Part shown: positions 30,664-31,000 of the stretch, in pieces
Position numbering within the stretch: the first letter of the stretch is position 1
How the letters are laid out: every line of letters starts with the position of its first letter
From: Zygnema cylindricum
Lineage: Eukaryota > Streptophyta > Zygnematophyceae > Zygnematales > Zygnemataceae
Direction: 5' to 3'
NCBI GenBank assembly: GCA_037447655.1
Contig: JBBHKE010000485.1
Span: 64,001 to 95,000 of the forward strand
Length of the DNA stretch: 31,000 nt
Position numbers and translations under genes: made by a program
The notes under the pieces: model-generated
What the model saw: the letters and a program-made list of their open reading frames with translations, nothing else
The model's database searches: none
Told to the model about the DNA's origin: nothing

Positions 30664-31000
30664 TCACCGCGGCAGCAAAACACTTCCTTTCGGAACAGGC
30701 ATGAAAATGGAACTGTTGCTGAAAAAACGGCTATTAACAGAAGTGCTTTTAGAAGAAGAGGTGGTCCTAAGAATTGGATATATAGGACCTTCTTCTTCGA
30801 CAACTTCTTCACTAGGAAAAACTATCAATCCGTTGTTTTTTATGACTTGCATGTCTCTATTCTCAATATTTGTCTTAAGTAGACGCAAATGGCTTGCCAT
30901 GTCAGCCATTTCTGGTCGATATATAGAAATTTTTTGAAGACAGTATGCCGCAACACTCGCCAGGACGTTCATCTCATCATAAGAGTAGTTGGAGTCCAAA
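30664..31000 (-). CDS. C-terminal end of a receptor-like protein kinase (partial, continues past the right edge)
   Basis: Reading leftwards from the window edge, the frame gives DSNYSYDEMNVLASVAAYCL and then the invariant IYRPEMADM, followed by ASHLRLL. This is kinase subdomain XI as found at the end of plant receptor-like kinases (Y-x3-E, VA-x2-C-x-Q, RP-x-M, L). About 65 more residues follow with a Ser-rich stretch (SSSKSTSVNSRFFSNSS), a usual kinase tail, to the stop at 30664-30666. Such kinases sit in the plasma membrane with a cytoplasmic kinase domain. Only the last part is visible, so neither the ectodomain class nor activity can be judged. No frame damage is seen in this piece. Confidence 0.75.
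   Translation of the reverse strand, partial: LDSNYSYDEMNVLASVAAYCLQKISIYRPEMADMASHLRLLKTNIENRDMQVIKNNGLIVFPSEEVVEEEGPIYPILRTTSSSKSTSVNSRFFSNSSIFMPVPKGSVLLPR

Overview
The window looks like nuclear DNA of a land plant. It has intron-containing genes with GT..AG boundaries, a plant-type root-cap/LEA-like protein, the end of a receptor-like kinase, Ty1/copia and hAT transposons, and long AT-rich, low-complexity spacers. I cannot name the species. A non-seed plant is possible, but nothing here proves it. About 7 kb is recognisable host genes, and most of the rest is decayed mobile DNA.

Left part (1-8.2 kb). A 667-bp non-autonomous hAT element (423-1089) has perfect 12-bp terminal inverted repeats and a perfect 8-bp target-site duplication. 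Next is an apparently intact four-exon gene for a secreted root-cap-domain protein (1646-3550, +). A convergent four-exon gene follows (5232-7465, -, its 5' end unresolved). It joins CCHC zinc knuckles to a WRN/RNase D-type 3'-5' exonuclease fold in which two of the four metal-binding acidic residues are replaced. A cluster of ACGT-core boxes (8058-8126) lies upstream of it.

Middle (8.2-11.9 kb). This is spacer: polypyrimidine/polypurine tracts, a 26-bp minisatellite (10596-10874) and a GCA-rich minisatellite (11560-11735).

Transposon block (12.0-23 kb). A broken hAT transposase pseudogene (-) is cut at its 5' side by a copia retrotransposon beginning at 13503. Copia element A runs LTR (13503), gag, protease, integrase, RT, RNase H, polypurine tract, LTR (19841). 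The second LTR is followed by another leader and gag start, then by a heavily deleted second copia body (element B) ending at an identical polypurine tract at 22587. The order is therefore LTR-A-LTR-B-LTR-like, a shared-LTR tandem. Element A carries its own insertion (about 15.2-16.2 kb) containing a tRNA-Arg-like sequence. All reading frames are broken.

Right part (23-31 kb). This is mostly unrecognised: a 3-kb purine-rich tract with short, polar, interrupted frames, a possible LTR edge at 27759, coding-like minus-strand fragments near 28.2-29.1 kb, a short copia fragment (29.6 kb), and the C-terminal end of a receptor-like kinase entering from the right edge (30664-31000, -).

I see no operon-like or defence-like system. 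The most unusual gene is the zinc-knuckle pseudo-exonuclease, and the most unusual architecture is the shared-LTR copia tandem inside a hAT relic.
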